A stretch of DNA of 64,000 nucleotides from Cloeon dipterum (taxonomy: Eukaryota > Arthropoda > Insecta > Ephemeroptera > Baetidae). Shown piece by piece: positions 52,101 through 60,449 of the stretch. The notes under the pieces are model-generated. The model did not search any database. It had not been told where the DNA came from and worked only from the letters and a program-made list of their open reading frames with translations. A program made the position numbers and the translations under genes. Positions within the stretch are counted from its first letter, which is position 1. Every line of letters begins with the position of its first letter. The stretch spans positions 2,170,001-2,234,000 of the forward strand of contig NC_088786.1 in NCBI RefSeq assembly GCF_949628265.1, written 5' to 3'.

Positions 52101-54096
52101 GCATCAATGGAAGGAAACCCGCGGCTTGCAACATCCTTAATTTGCAAAAAAGTAACTTCAATAAAGTGTAGCCACCAATATAGATTAGAAAAAATAAAAT
52201 TTAAACAAAATCGATTATTTTCATTTTATGAAAGACCGTCTTTGACGAAGTTTGTGAGCACACCAATCGATTCTTGAGGGTCGAATTCGGTAAAGTGGAC
52301 ATTTTTTCCGACCAAAAAGTCGAGCGCGACGTGCTAGCACAAGTTGAACTTTTTCCCGCCAAAACGATATGAACGTATATGCGAGAAGAGCGCATGCGTA
52401 ATAGCTGGTTTGAGCACTTGAACGAATGACTTCCATGCGCACTTCTCGCATTCATCTTGTTTTGGCGGGAAAAAGGTTATACTTGTGCGACGCACGTCGC
52501 GCTCGACTTTTTGGTCGGAAAAAATGTCCACTTTACCGAATTCGACCCTCAAGAATCGATTGGTGTGCTCAGAAAATACGTCAAAGACGGTGCTAAATAA
52601 GAGTAATTTGTGCAATTTTCTGCCTCTCTGTGCGTCGCATTCTGCGTAAATTTCTCTTGACGAAACAGACTAAATAATACGCTGCTTTTTTGTTGATTAC
52701 TTTTGCAGTTTTATTAAAAATTCCTCGCAACATAATGAGAGTTGCATCGCACGCGTATAAAATTTCACTCGCGCCGCGGCGGCCGTTCATATTAAATTAC
52801 TACGGCGGCATGATTGACGTAATTATTGCAAGCGCGAGAAAATTAATTCCATCACACATCACACACGCGGCGGGCGCATAACAACGCTCTGTGACTGGCG
52901 ACGCTTCGACCTGGAATTCGTGGGGTGTCTAACCAGCGAAGCAGGTCACATGTGACCTCTCTTTGTCGGCTTTGGCGAGTGTGGCCCAGAATGAAAGTAG
53001 CAGCATGAATTTTTAATGCTGCGCGGGCGGATTGCCTGACAAAAGCACCGCCTTTGTACTCTGACTAGCCTTCCAAACAAAAAGGCAGCAAATTTTTCGT
53101 TTTAAAATTTCACTGCACGCATTTTTATTTCGGCCTTCATCAAACGCTAGCCTAATTTTTCTTTGAACTCCACAATATATGCGGCGGAATTTTCGCTGTG
53201 GATTTTGTCGGGTTTTGCTTTGTTTTGCAACAAATCCAAACCATGCTACTCCTCGGCCGTCCCGCATGTTCTGCAAACATTTTAATCTGAGATTGAGAGG
53301 ATAAACCACTAAACACAAATGCTCGAAATACAAGCATCCCTAATGTAATAAAATGAAAAGGGTAGGTTCCAAATAAAGGCGCTTGAGTCTTCAGATCTTG
53401 GTGTAATTTTTTGGAGGTGTTGCCCTAGTTGAACTCTACATTAACAGGGGATCAAAGTTTGCGATTTTTTGGGATTAATTTGCAAAAATCGGGTTTTCCA
53501 ATCGGTCGTAACTTAGCTTTTGGTTGAGATAAATTTGAATTTTTGGTGTCTAAAATTAGTTCATGACACGATTAACAATTTTTGATCATTGACCAACTTG
53601 TAAGCCAAAGGTCAAAGTCGCAAAACGTGATTGATAAGTTGAAAATATCACCACTTGTCGAAGGACAAAAGTTTTCAAAGATTAAAAATGTCAAAAAATG
53701 TGCTCCATTTAATGTAGAAATTTTTTATCGTAATTTAGCATCCTGAAATTTGCTTGATTTTGCCCTGATTTTATTTATCATGACTTATTAAGATTTTTGA
53801 AATGTAGCATTTGGGGGTTGGAACTCATCCCCTGTTTCGGGGGTGGGTGTCATCAAAAATAATAAGCATTTACAAATTTTTTTCCTGGGTGGATTCCACT
53901 TTCTCTGCTAGCAAAACAAAATTATGTTCAATTTTTAGTTTGTTTAATCTACCTGATGAGTCATTCTGATTTGTGCCGTTGTTTTGCAGAGGAGCACCAG
54001 CGCAGCGTGGACGAGACGATGGCGTCTGGCGGTGCGGCGGCGTGGGCGGCGACGGCTCCGTGGAGTCTACTGGCGTTGCTGCTGGCGAGCAGATGA
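24838..54096 (+). CDS. Beaten-path (beat) family immunoglobulin protein, 5' end missing
   Basis: Beat proteins are neuronal Ig-superfamily cell-surface or secreted proteins that bind Side-family receptors and control motor-axon defasciculation and targeting. Five exons are visible: 24838-25049, 46542-46677, 51016-51149, 51460-51757, 53990-54096. All have GT-AG edges, and phases (1,0,1,0,1) join into one open frame of about 295 residues plus a stop at 54094-54096. Ig1 spans exons 1-2 with its Cys pair in VLQC and YSCEVSADAPSFHT; Ig2 spans exons 3-4 with its pair in GNCSS and KIRCSAS. Diagnostic family phrases are LYSVKWYKGEHEFYRFTPKE, RPAANLTWIING and IGNLYWQS. Three N-glycosylation sequons are present (NWS, NCS, NLT). 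The last exon ends in an Ala/Leu-rich hydrophobic tail, suggesting a GPI anchor. The signal-peptide exon is upstream and not found. Introns reach about 21.5 kb, as is common in beat genes. A possible AATAAA lies at 54164. I cannot assign it to a particular beat subgroup. Confidence 0.9.
26800..26995 (+). repeat. Diverged interspersed repeat, copy a
   Basis: Shares, in order, GATTTTGCCAAATTT, TTTTTCGCTTGATTTCG, ATCTATCCAATGGTGTG, AATCGTGATTTTAC and CGATTTTCTCAAAAAA with the other copies. Ends are approximate. No terminal repeats or coding capacity were seen. Confidence 0.6.
28418..28771. mobile_element. Hairpin (foldback) MITE, copy 2
   Basis: A 354-bp near-palindrome flanked by TTAA on both sides (28414-28417 and 28772-28775). 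Near its centre, a perfect 40-bp inverted repeat pairs about 28525-28564 with 28615-28654 (sharing AGCTGCGCATGCGTCAGAGC). The outer arms carry the family's CCGTCTTTGACGAA, CTGAGCACACCAATCGATT and CTTGAGGGTC blocks. It lies inside the large beat intron, so it would be transcribed as a long hairpin. Confidence 0.87.
33599..33620. repeat. (CA)n microsatellite
   Basis: About 11 uninterrupted CA units within the large beat intron. Confidence 0.9.
38635..38656. repeat. Short (TCCG)n tandem repeat
   Basis: Five contiguous TCCG-type units in the beat intron. Similar four-base runs occur at about 35186-35203 (CGCT) and 39110-39128 (GAGC). Confidence 0.75.
39947..40165 (+). repeat. Diverged interspersed repeat, copy b
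   Basis: One of the fuller copies. It contains AAATCAGGACC, CAGATTTTGCCAATTT, TTTTTCGCTTGATTTCGA, CGTCGCGATCTGTCCAATGG, TTTTGAGGAACAATACCCTAA and CAGCCTGGGAAATATTTTAG. Boundaries are estimated by comparison with the copies at 48497 and 56689. Confidence 0.62.
42700..42905 (+). repeat. Diverged interspersed repeat, copy c
   Basis: A more decayed copy. It retains GGTGTGCGAATTTTGAG, CCCTAAATCGTGATTTTAC, AATTTAAACGACAAATCGGG and TTTTTCCTCATTTTTAGATA. The 5' part is weak. Confidence 0.55.
43545..43690 (-). repeat. Diverged interspersed repeat, copy d (reversed)
   Basis: On the minus strand it reads GGTTTTACAGTAGAGAACAA, CGATTTTCTCAGAAATTTAA, CGGCAGCCTGGGAAAATTTT and TTTTTCCTAATTTTTAAAT, matching the 3' half of the copy at 48497. 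Being in the opposite orientation shows it is a dispersed unit and not a duplication of the region. Confidence 0.6.
44583..44765 (+). repeat. Diverged interspersed repeat, copy e
   Basis: Contains TTTTCGCTTGGTTTCGATCC, AGTCGCGATCTATC, TGTTGAGGAAAAGTCACC, ATCGAGATTTTACAAG and TTGAGCCGGTTTTCTCAAAA, in family order. Confidence 0.6.
46542..46677 (+). CDS. beat exon: C-terminal half of Ig1
   Basis: 136 nt after a TTGTGTTGCAG acceptor. It carries the second Ig1 Cys in QYSCEVSADAPSFHT and an NWS sequon. It ends in phase 1 before GTAAAT. Its GC-rich coding sequence stands out from the AT-rich intron around it. Confidence 0.9.
47295..47672. mobile_element. Hairpin (foldback) MITE, copy 3
   Basis: A 378-bp near-palindrome whose arms start AGACCGTCTTTGACGAAG (left) and AGACTGTCTTTGACAAAG (right, complement). 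They share GACTTTTTGGTCGG / CCGACCAAAGAGTC, AATATGAATGCGAGAA and CGCATGCG blocks. It lies about 620 bp downstream of a beat exon. The flanks are GGAA and TTTG, so the TTAA duplication seen for copies 1 and 2 is not visible. Confidence 0.85.
48497..48735 (+). repeat. Diverged interspersed repeat, copy f
   Basis: A full-length-looking copy: ATGAAATCAGTACCGAGGAA, CAGACTTTGCCAAATTT, TTGCTTGATTTCAATCCC, CTCGTCACGATATATCCGA, AATCATGATTTTACAGTAG, TTGAGCCGATTTTCTCC and TTTTTTCCTAATTTTTAGA. Useful as a reference for aligning the other copies. Confidence 0.62.
49117..49154. repeat. (CT)n microsatellite
   Basis: About 18 uninterrupted TC/CT units in a beat intron. A shorter CT run lies near 47070-47092 in the same intron. 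Confidence 0.93.
51016..51149 (+). CDS. beat exon: N-terminal half of Ig2
   Basis: 134 nt. It encodes the linker and start of the second Ig domain: YRPDETLHGNCSS carries the first Cys, and RPAANLTWIING carries the Trp and a glycosylation sequon. It ends in phase 0 before GTAAAA. Confidence 0.9.
51460..51757 (+). CDS. beat exon: C-terminal half of Ig2 and stalk
   Basis: 298 nt. It encodes LGLRFLVEPRHF, the second Ig2 Cys in LKIRCSASIGNLYW, and then a Glu/Pro/Arg-rich stalk (EEEKPRPPQPATPSP). It ends in phase 1 before GTAAAA. Confidence 0.9.
51758..53989. other. Last beat intron
   Basis: About 2.2 kb of non-coding sequence that includes MITE copy 4 (52233-52593). The right part (53390-53960) is strongly AT-rich with no coding signal. 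Confidence 0.6.
52233..52593. mobile_element. Hairpin (foldback) MITE, copy 4
   Basis: A 361-bp near-palindrome. The left arm has AGACCGTCTTTGACGAAG, CACACCAATCGATTCTTGAG, GGTAAAGTGGACATTTTTTC and CCAAAAAGTCGAGCGCGACG; the right arm carries all of these inverted. No TTAA duplication is evident. It sits in the last beat intron. Confidence 0.86.
53990..54096 (+). CDS. beat terminal exon: hydrophobic C-terminal tail
   Basis: 107 nt after a TTTTGCAG acceptor. After a short polar stretch it encodes ASGGAAAW and then a Leu/Ala-rich segment to the TGA. A small-residue site followed by a terminal hydrophobic stretch is the pattern of a GPI-anchor signal. The anchor is inferred. Confidence 0.82.
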
Positions 54097-57000
54097 ATTG
54101 CTTGCCAGCAGCTCGACGACCGCTAAATCATCCGCAGATGTGTTGTTGCGCCGATTCCCAACTAATAAAACAGTACGATTCGCGCGCGCGCCAGGTATGC
54201 AGCCCTCAGGATCCGTGGGTTGGCAGCGCAGCGCACTTTTCTTTCGCCGCCGGGAGAGAACGAACGCATTATCATTTGGACGCCCCATTCGTGTTTTCCA
54301 CGCGCAGAAACTTTGCAACCAACTTGGTGCGAGCGAGAGAACGCATTTCGCGAATTGCCGTTTTCGCCGTCGTTTTTGCCCTTTTGCTATGCTTGGAAAT
54401 CGTGACGTCAACGCACTGATGGCGACATCATTATTCGCCAACAGTTAAATTAGTGCCATTTTTCTAGCCCTCATTTCACTCGTAGTGCTTTACGAGAAAT
54501 ATTGCATTTTCTTTTCATTCTTTTGTGACTGAGGTTCCTTTTTGTCCGTTCTGCATTTTTATTCCCTTTAAAATCCTTCAAACTAATTGAATGGAAGTTA
54601 ATTAATATTAATTAAGCACAAGATTTTAGTTCTCGAAGCAGAGAATTGGTTTTGCACTCTGTATTTTTTTATAATTAAATACTGCGAATGTGTTATCGCA
54701 ATGCCACACAGTATTTTTTTAAGGGGTTAACGAGGGAGGGTGTTTAAATTCATATTTAAGGTGATTTCAAACATCCAGGGCCAGCAACGGAGAAATTAAT
54801 TAATTCCGTTGAGATGAGGGGCGAAAGAGGGATGAAAAAGGGCGGGGTTACCACCCTGAAACCTCTTTGGCTCGTCAGGTGGTATCAAGACGAGTTAAAT
54901 GGTATCCAGTTTTTGCATTTCTGTCCTGCAGAAAAATCCGGGAAAGTGCTCAAAATGTTGAATATTCTTTGGCCCAACACCACCAAAATTATAAAGACGG
55001 TGATATGAAAGGGAAAGGGTTAGGTCTATTTATTAAAAATATTGATGACGCGGCCCAAAATTCCTTCTTAAAGTTTTTTGTGCGTATACATAAAAAAATT
55101 GGTTGTGTATTTATAAAGAGTCGTAGCAGATTTCCAAACGATCTTGAAGGGCAAAAACTCCAAGCTTTCATGTATAATTTTTAGTTGTGCATTTTTAAAC
55201 TGTTGAAAAAGTGGAGCACGCACTGGCAGCAGCTAGCTAGAGCGGTCGCGGCTGCACTCTGCTCTCCCGGCAGGTAATTAATTAGCGGCATCCATTAATT
55301 AAATGCAATACTCTAACGTTGAAAACCGCTGTCGTTGGCGAGCTGAAACTGATTTGTGCGCCGCTGAGAACCGTTTTGTGCCATTTTTCATCTCGCATAT
55401 TATGATATGCAAATAATGCAAGATTAATCACTGAAATGCAGCGCGTTGATAATTATATTGGAAATAAAAAACAATGCACTTTCCTGCGCACATATTTTTC
55501 AATTAAAAATTCTATGCACGAAAAAAGAGACGGACACATAAATTAAAAAAAAATGCTGGGAAATGGCAGCGTTCCATGCATATGAGAGATAAAATATTTG
55601 CTGCAAAATGGACAGCGGGCATAAATAATTTTTGAATAAATAGTAAACGTATAAAATGTAATCTCTTTTTCTGATCAATGCTCCGCGGATTTGATTAACT
55701 GCCAGTGATGGTGGCGCAAACTTTGCTGTTCCTGCTGTGCGATCGGTTAGTGCAATTCTGCGGAGCTGGCTTTCCGACGATCTACTCTATAGTGCTGATC
55801 AGGGAATAAGAAAAACAAGCTTTTTGTGATTTTTCATTGAAATATGAATCTCTTTGTCGTTGAGTTTCGATCCCTGTTGTTGACAAAGTATTATGCATAT
55901 TCTGATATTTCAGAGAAAAACGGAAAAAAACAAGGAAGAGGAAAAAGCTCTTGAAAGTGTGATCTCGTGGCTTAATCACAAAAGTCTCAAGTGGTGGATT
56001 TCGAATGGCAAAATGTAATGAAAACATTCTGTGCTGCAACTCAATTTGTGTCTGTGATATTAAACAAAGAAGAAAGAAGATGAGATGGAGATAATTAGCG
56101 ATTTCCAACTTTGTTTTATGATTTTATCAGTGTTTTTATTCCATTTTTATGCTCTTCCACGCGGTCGTCGCATCTCTTTATTTTGTGATTGTGAGCTCAG
56201 TTTTTCTATCAGACAATTATACAAAATTTAAGCCGTAATATTTCAAATAATTTTACTTTGGGCATTCCTGCTTTTTACAATTATTCAAAAAGGCAATGTT
56301 TTCTATTGTATATTTGTTTTTAAAATATTTTACTGTCTGGAAGTTTGCTTACAAAGCAGTTGAACAAGCATAATATAATGTATTTAAATGTTTTATTGTA
56401 AAAATGAAAAATTAGAATGTAATATCGAAAGTACTGCATCTAATAAAACGGATCAAGAAAAATTACTGTACATATGCATATTATTGATTAGTGTTTCATT
56501 TTTGCTGATATATCTGCAAAATTATCTCCTAAGAGTGTAGCATTTTACCTAACGTTTATACCGTCAAAATGTAGATTAATAAAAATAATGACTAATAATG
56601 ATTCAATTAAATAATTTTTTCAACCGTCATAGTTGAATAATAACAAGTAGTTCTTTGGGAAATTATAAAGCATAAGTGTTTCTCTATGAAATCAGGACTG
56701 AGAAACAGTTTAATTTCAGATTATGCCAAAATTATCGTAAAATTAATTGATTTTTCGCTTGAATTTGTTTCCTTTCGTTGCGATCTATCCGATAGTTAGC
56801 AAATTTTGAGGAATAAACCATGTGAAAAATAATCGTGAAACACGCAATGATTGATTAACATTATGCAAACTTTTGAACCGATTTTCTTTAAAATGTAAAG
56901 GCAGCCTGGGGAATGGGAATTTTCTAACCTCATAGATATTTAGAAAGAATTAATTTTCCGTGAGGCAATCAATTAGGCCAGTCTGCTGGCAATGAAAACA

Positions 57001-57415
57001 GAAACGATTAGACTTGGAGTCATAAAATTGGCGAATCAATATTAATTAGGCCTGCCGCCAAAATGCAGTAAAATGTTTCGCAATGAATATCGGTTGAATT
57101 CGATAGGCCGGTAGTTACGGTATTTTGGCGCTGCCGGTTGCCGGTGTTCCACCGAAAACAGCTGACGAAAGGAGAAGTCGTAGTTGCCTCCCAAAACAAA
57201 ACAAACTTGCGCCTTCTACGTTCGATTATTACTATATTTTTATTTCAGTCAACCCATCTCTTGCACCTGACTGCTCTAACTGTGCATTTTGACGATTTTG
57301 ACACAGAAACCTGAGCAATGGGCTGAACCTGTCAATTTATCTATATTAAAGGGTATTGGTTTTTCATAACTCGGCTTAAATTTGATCAATAATATTGTAA
57401 ATTGCAGTTTTGAGG
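54097..57415. other. Beat 3' UTR and spacer before the SFR1-like gene
   Basis: The left part should be beat 3' UTR, with an AATAAA at 54164-54169. No other gene is recognisable. One copy of the diverged repeat lies at 56689-56950. A pyrimidine-rich AG at 57407, only 8 bases before the SFR1 start, may be the acceptor of a 5' UTR intron. Confidence 0.5.
56689..56950 (+). repeat. Diverged interspersed repeat, copy g
   Basis: Contains ATGAAATCAGGACTGAGAAA, CAGATTATGCCAAAATTATC, TTTTTCGCTTGAATTTG, TTGCGATCTATCCGATAG, TTTTGAGGAATAAACC, CGATTTTCTTTAAAATG and GGCAGCCTGGGGAA. It is the only copy clearly outside the beat gene. Confidence 0.6.
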
Positions 57416-58051
57416 ATGTCGTCAGGTGGATCAGGCACTCCTACTCAGCTGGGTCCCTCCAAGTCGCCCTTCCTCACCTCTTGCCGTCGCATGGGACTCA
57501 AGAGACGTTCCAGCATCGGAACACCCTTGATTAACAAAGCCCCCAGTCCTGAAGATGCACCCTGTGCGAAGAAGGCAACTGAAACTCATGAGAACGCAAC
57601 TCCAAAGCGAACTGTCCCTCGCAGGAGTAGAGGACTTTGCGTCACCAGAGTTGAGAGGCCTTCAGATGCTCACAAAAATGAAGTGCGATGGTTTAATTTC
57701 ATCCGATTTAATATATTATTACTTTTGCCACCTTCTTGTCAGGTCAAACCAAGTGAAAATGAGGACAAACGCGCTTTGGATGAACTGGAGGAATCTGTGT
57801 TGAAGAAAAAGGAGTTTATTGAACTTTTGAAAAAAGGAGTTCACCCTTTGCAGATTGAGAAAGATAGACTGACTACCTTGACGTCCCTTTGGAGGAATGG
57901 ATGCCAACAGGCTCTGCAAGACCTGCTTGAAACGTTGCACAAGAATTCCGAGCAGGCTAACAAGTTGCTCACTATGAAGATACTAATTTCCAATTTGGAT
58001 ATTCCACACGAATTAATCAATTTTGATCCAGACAAGGAAGAGTTCTACTGA
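57416..58051 (+). CDS. SFR1/MEI5-like Swi5-dependent recombination repair protein
   Basis: SFR1 pairs with SWI5 in the nucleus and stimulates RAD51-mediated strand exchange in homologous recombination. Two exons, 57416-57682 and 57743-58051, give 191 aa. The N-terminal ~100 residues are basic, Ser/Pro-rich and probably disordered (SRRMGLKRRSSIGTPLINKA resembles the short basic motif of the family). The C-terminal half is predicted helical: a coiled coil (ALDELEESVLKKKEFIELLK), then LTTLTSLWRNGCQQALQDLL, and a conserved end (KILISNLDIPHELINFDPDK then EEFY), which is the family's signature finish. The 60-nt intron has a weak donor (GAA|GTGCGA), is a multiple of three and contains no stop, so the unspliced frame is also open (211 aa). 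AATAAA at 58160-58165. Start: first ATG after the possible acceptor at 57407. Confidence 0.82.
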   Translation: MSSGGSGTPTQLGPSKSPFLTSCRRMGLKRRSSIGTPLINKAPSPEDAPCAKKATETHENATPKRTVPRRSRGLCVTRVERPSDAHKNEVRWFNFIRFNILLLLPPSCQVKPSENEDKRALDELEESVLKKKEFIELLKKGVHPLQIEKDRLTTLTSLWRNGCQQALQDLLETLHKNSEQANKLLTMKILISNLDIPHELINFDPDKEEFY

Positions 58052-59735
58052 TCTCTGTCTGATCTATAATTAATTTCGGGTAACAGTGGGTCCATTCCAA
58101 TTACAACGCAGTCTCAAGGATGGCTATTTCAGTCAATTCACCATCCGAAAAATTAATTGAATAAAATTGGCAAAAGCCCCTTGTTGTTTGAAGCCGTTAA
58201 TAGATGGCACCAGCAGTTACTTTTGATTTTAATGCACTTCCGCTAAGATTTTAAGCTAGCCTGCTACTATGTGCATTCTTCTCTTGAAATTATTTCTTTT
58301 AATGCGTTTGAAACTAAAATCAGTCCATAGAAATGTCTGGGAAGATTTTTTACTTCAAAATATTGTTTTTCACGATTCTAAGGCGATTTGCTGGAATTTT
58401 TGTCATGAAATCATAAAAAGAAATCGTTTTATTTTAAGGGCTGATTGCACAGCAGCAGGAAAAAAATAAAAAATCCCAATGGAAGTGCCTTAAAACTGAA
58501 AGATTGCGGTGTGAACGTGAACACAAAGAAGCTTTCGCAAATATTCCAATTTTTATTTTTTTATCACATATGTCTATGAATTATCTCGTAGAAAATTGCT
58601 CGAAACTTCAATTCGGTTGTTTTCATTGTATAATGCCATAGTGCCAGCTGATTAAATTATGTTCTCTAACGAATTTTAATTTTGGATTTCATTATTTCCT
58701 AAATTTCCCAGAAACATTATTGAAGAGTTGAATTTAGAGCGTGTCCCAAAATAGGAAACCGGAATCCGGTTCTTTTTGTTTTTCACACGGAACAGGACCG
58801 GACATTGGATTTTAAATATATATCAACAGATTGTTCCTGTTTTTGTTTTTCTAGCCCGCAGCAAAAACACAGGCAGGAAATTTCAGTGGTGTTATTTTTA
58901 ATTTCGAGATTTTTCCCTTCAAGAAAACATAACATTTATCGATTTTTGGTTTCTTTGCACCTCCAAATCTCGGGTTCTAACCCTCGCAATCGCAAAAACT
59001 AACCATCGTTAGACTCGTCTCGACCTCCACCGACTAGCTAAGTACTTAGGGGGTGTTTAACCCATCCCCTTTCAACCCCATTGCTACAATTTTGATAAAA
59101 ATATTTCATGGGCTTAAAAATATTTTAAATTATCCAGAACAGTTTTAAAATTAAATGGAAATTAATTCAAAAATTCAGAGCTACTTTTTTCAAGGGGGTT
59201 GAAGTATAGCAACTTAGAGGTGGAGGGTAGGCACCTCTAAACCCTAAAGCTGGCCAGGTGAGATTGAGACGTGTCCAATAAAGGGTACTTTAACAATTCT
59301 GATGGTTTGGAGTAGCAAGAATAATAAAATTTGAAAGTCCTACTGTCTTTACTTTTTAAGTGGAATTTCTTGAAAACAAAAATCCAGCTCTAATAAATTT
59401 TCTGCAAAGTTCAGACTTGTCATAGGACCAATTTTAAACACATTTTCTAAATCAGAATGCAACTGTTTCAACCCGAAATGTATAAAAATAAAACTAAATA
59501 CAATTTTAGTAACACCAAGGATGTTTATTATTTTTAGATTATTTGTGCACTCACTAGAGAACGAACGTCAACAACAAAGTCAACCCTAACAAATTGCGCA
59601 CAATATACGTTTGATTGGCACGACGGCTTCTTATCAGATTCATATTTAACTAAAAATAAAATAAGGACAAAAGAATACAGCAGAGTCGAGCAACAAATTA
59701 GCAAAAATCTTAATAAGCACTTTCATGGAACAGTG
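58052..59735. other. Convergent spacer between the SFR1-like and FAM210 genes
   Basis: Holds the 3' ends of both genes: AATAAA at 58160 for SFR1 (plus) and TTTATT at 59524-59529 for FAM210 (minus). The middle is AT-rich with no gene. A block at 58195-58255 (AGATGGCACCAG ... GCACTTCCGCTAAGATTTTA) weakly resembles 14868-14932. Confidence 0.5.
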
Positions 59736-60449
59736 TCACTGCTTCTTCTGCAATTTTTGCATCAAGTTATCCTTTCTCTCTTGCATGTTGTCCTTGAAAC
59801 TGTCTCTCCTCTCCTGGTAACGTTCTTTCAAGTTGTCTCTTTGTTCTTGATACATTTCCTTGAGTTGCTCCCGGTTGGGCATGGGCTTGATGTAGCCCAT
59901 CGCCTTGAGCTTGTTGATGGCCAAGGTGGTGCCACCCACGGTGACAAAGTACCTGGCCGGCGTCGCCACCTTGTACATGGCGTACACGACGGCCAGGTGG
60001 CCGGTGCTCGAGTTGTTCTTGATGAAGTCGAGCGCCTTGTCCGGGAAGTGCAGCGTGTGAAGAAGGGCAGGCACGTCGACGCCGCTCCGCACGATGTAGT
60101 AGAAGCAGCCGACCCACACGGCCGACGTAGCCACGTGCACGGGCAGAAGAACGTACCAGTACTCTTTGTACATCTGTTTGAACTTCTGAAACAACGACAG
60201 CTTTTTTTCGACCTCGACCTCAGCCGCGTCCTTATTTTCAGTCTGTTCCGCCCGTTCCGCCTCCTTTTTGGTCTGCTTGCTGAAGTATCTGCTCACGATA
60301 ATCGGGTTCGTCGTCCGTGCATTCTGCTTTTCAGTCTGGAAATTGAAAATTTGAGAGGCAGGTGCGAGTGGACGGACGAAGCCCTGCCGAGCAGAAAAAG
60401 TCCGCAGCAGTGGGCGGCCGGCCCTGCGGATCAGCCTTTGGGCAAGCAT
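59736..60449 (-). CDS. FAM210 family (DUF1279) mitochondrial protein
   Basis: 237 aa in one exon. FAM210A/B proteins are mitochondrial membrane proteins; FAM210A has been linked to mitochondrial translation and muscle and bone maintenance. Residues 1-45 are rich in Arg and Ser with no acidic residue until about 40 (MLAQRLIRRAGRPLLRTFSA), a typical mitochondrial import signal. The DUF1279 domain covers about 90-182: a hydrophobic segment at 97-120 (YWYVLLPVHVATSAVWVGCF), VDVPALL, and the conserved ATPARYFVTVGGTTLAINKL. Residues 192-237 form a charged coiled coil, as in family members. The gene is convergent with the SFR1-like gene and divergent from the LRR-like gene. The start is the ATG that opens the presequence. 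I could not separate FAM210A from FAM210B. Confidence 0.92.
   Translation of the reverse strand: MLAQRLIRRAGRPLLRTFSARQGFVRPLAPASQIFNFQTEKQNARTTNPIIVSRYFSKQTKKEAERAEQTENKDAAEVEVEKKLSLFQKFKQMYKEYWYVLLPVHVATSAVWVGCFYYIVRSGVDVPALLHTLHFPDKALDFIKNNSSTGHLAVVYAMYKVATPARYFVTVGGTTLAINKLKAMGYIKPMPNREQLKEMYQEQRDNLKERYQERRDSFKDNMQERKDNLMQKLQKKQ

Noticed and set aside
52201..52615. Open frames on the minus strand within the hairpin elements (also at 16720-17196 and 47277-47745)
   Set aside because: They lie in near-palindromic MITE arms and repeat between copies only because the DNA repeats; no transposase motif is present.
53973..54448. Two overlapping plus-strand frames of about 150 codons
   Set aside because: They overlap the last beat exon in the wrong frames; the beat frame stops at 54096 and the rest is probably 3' UTR.
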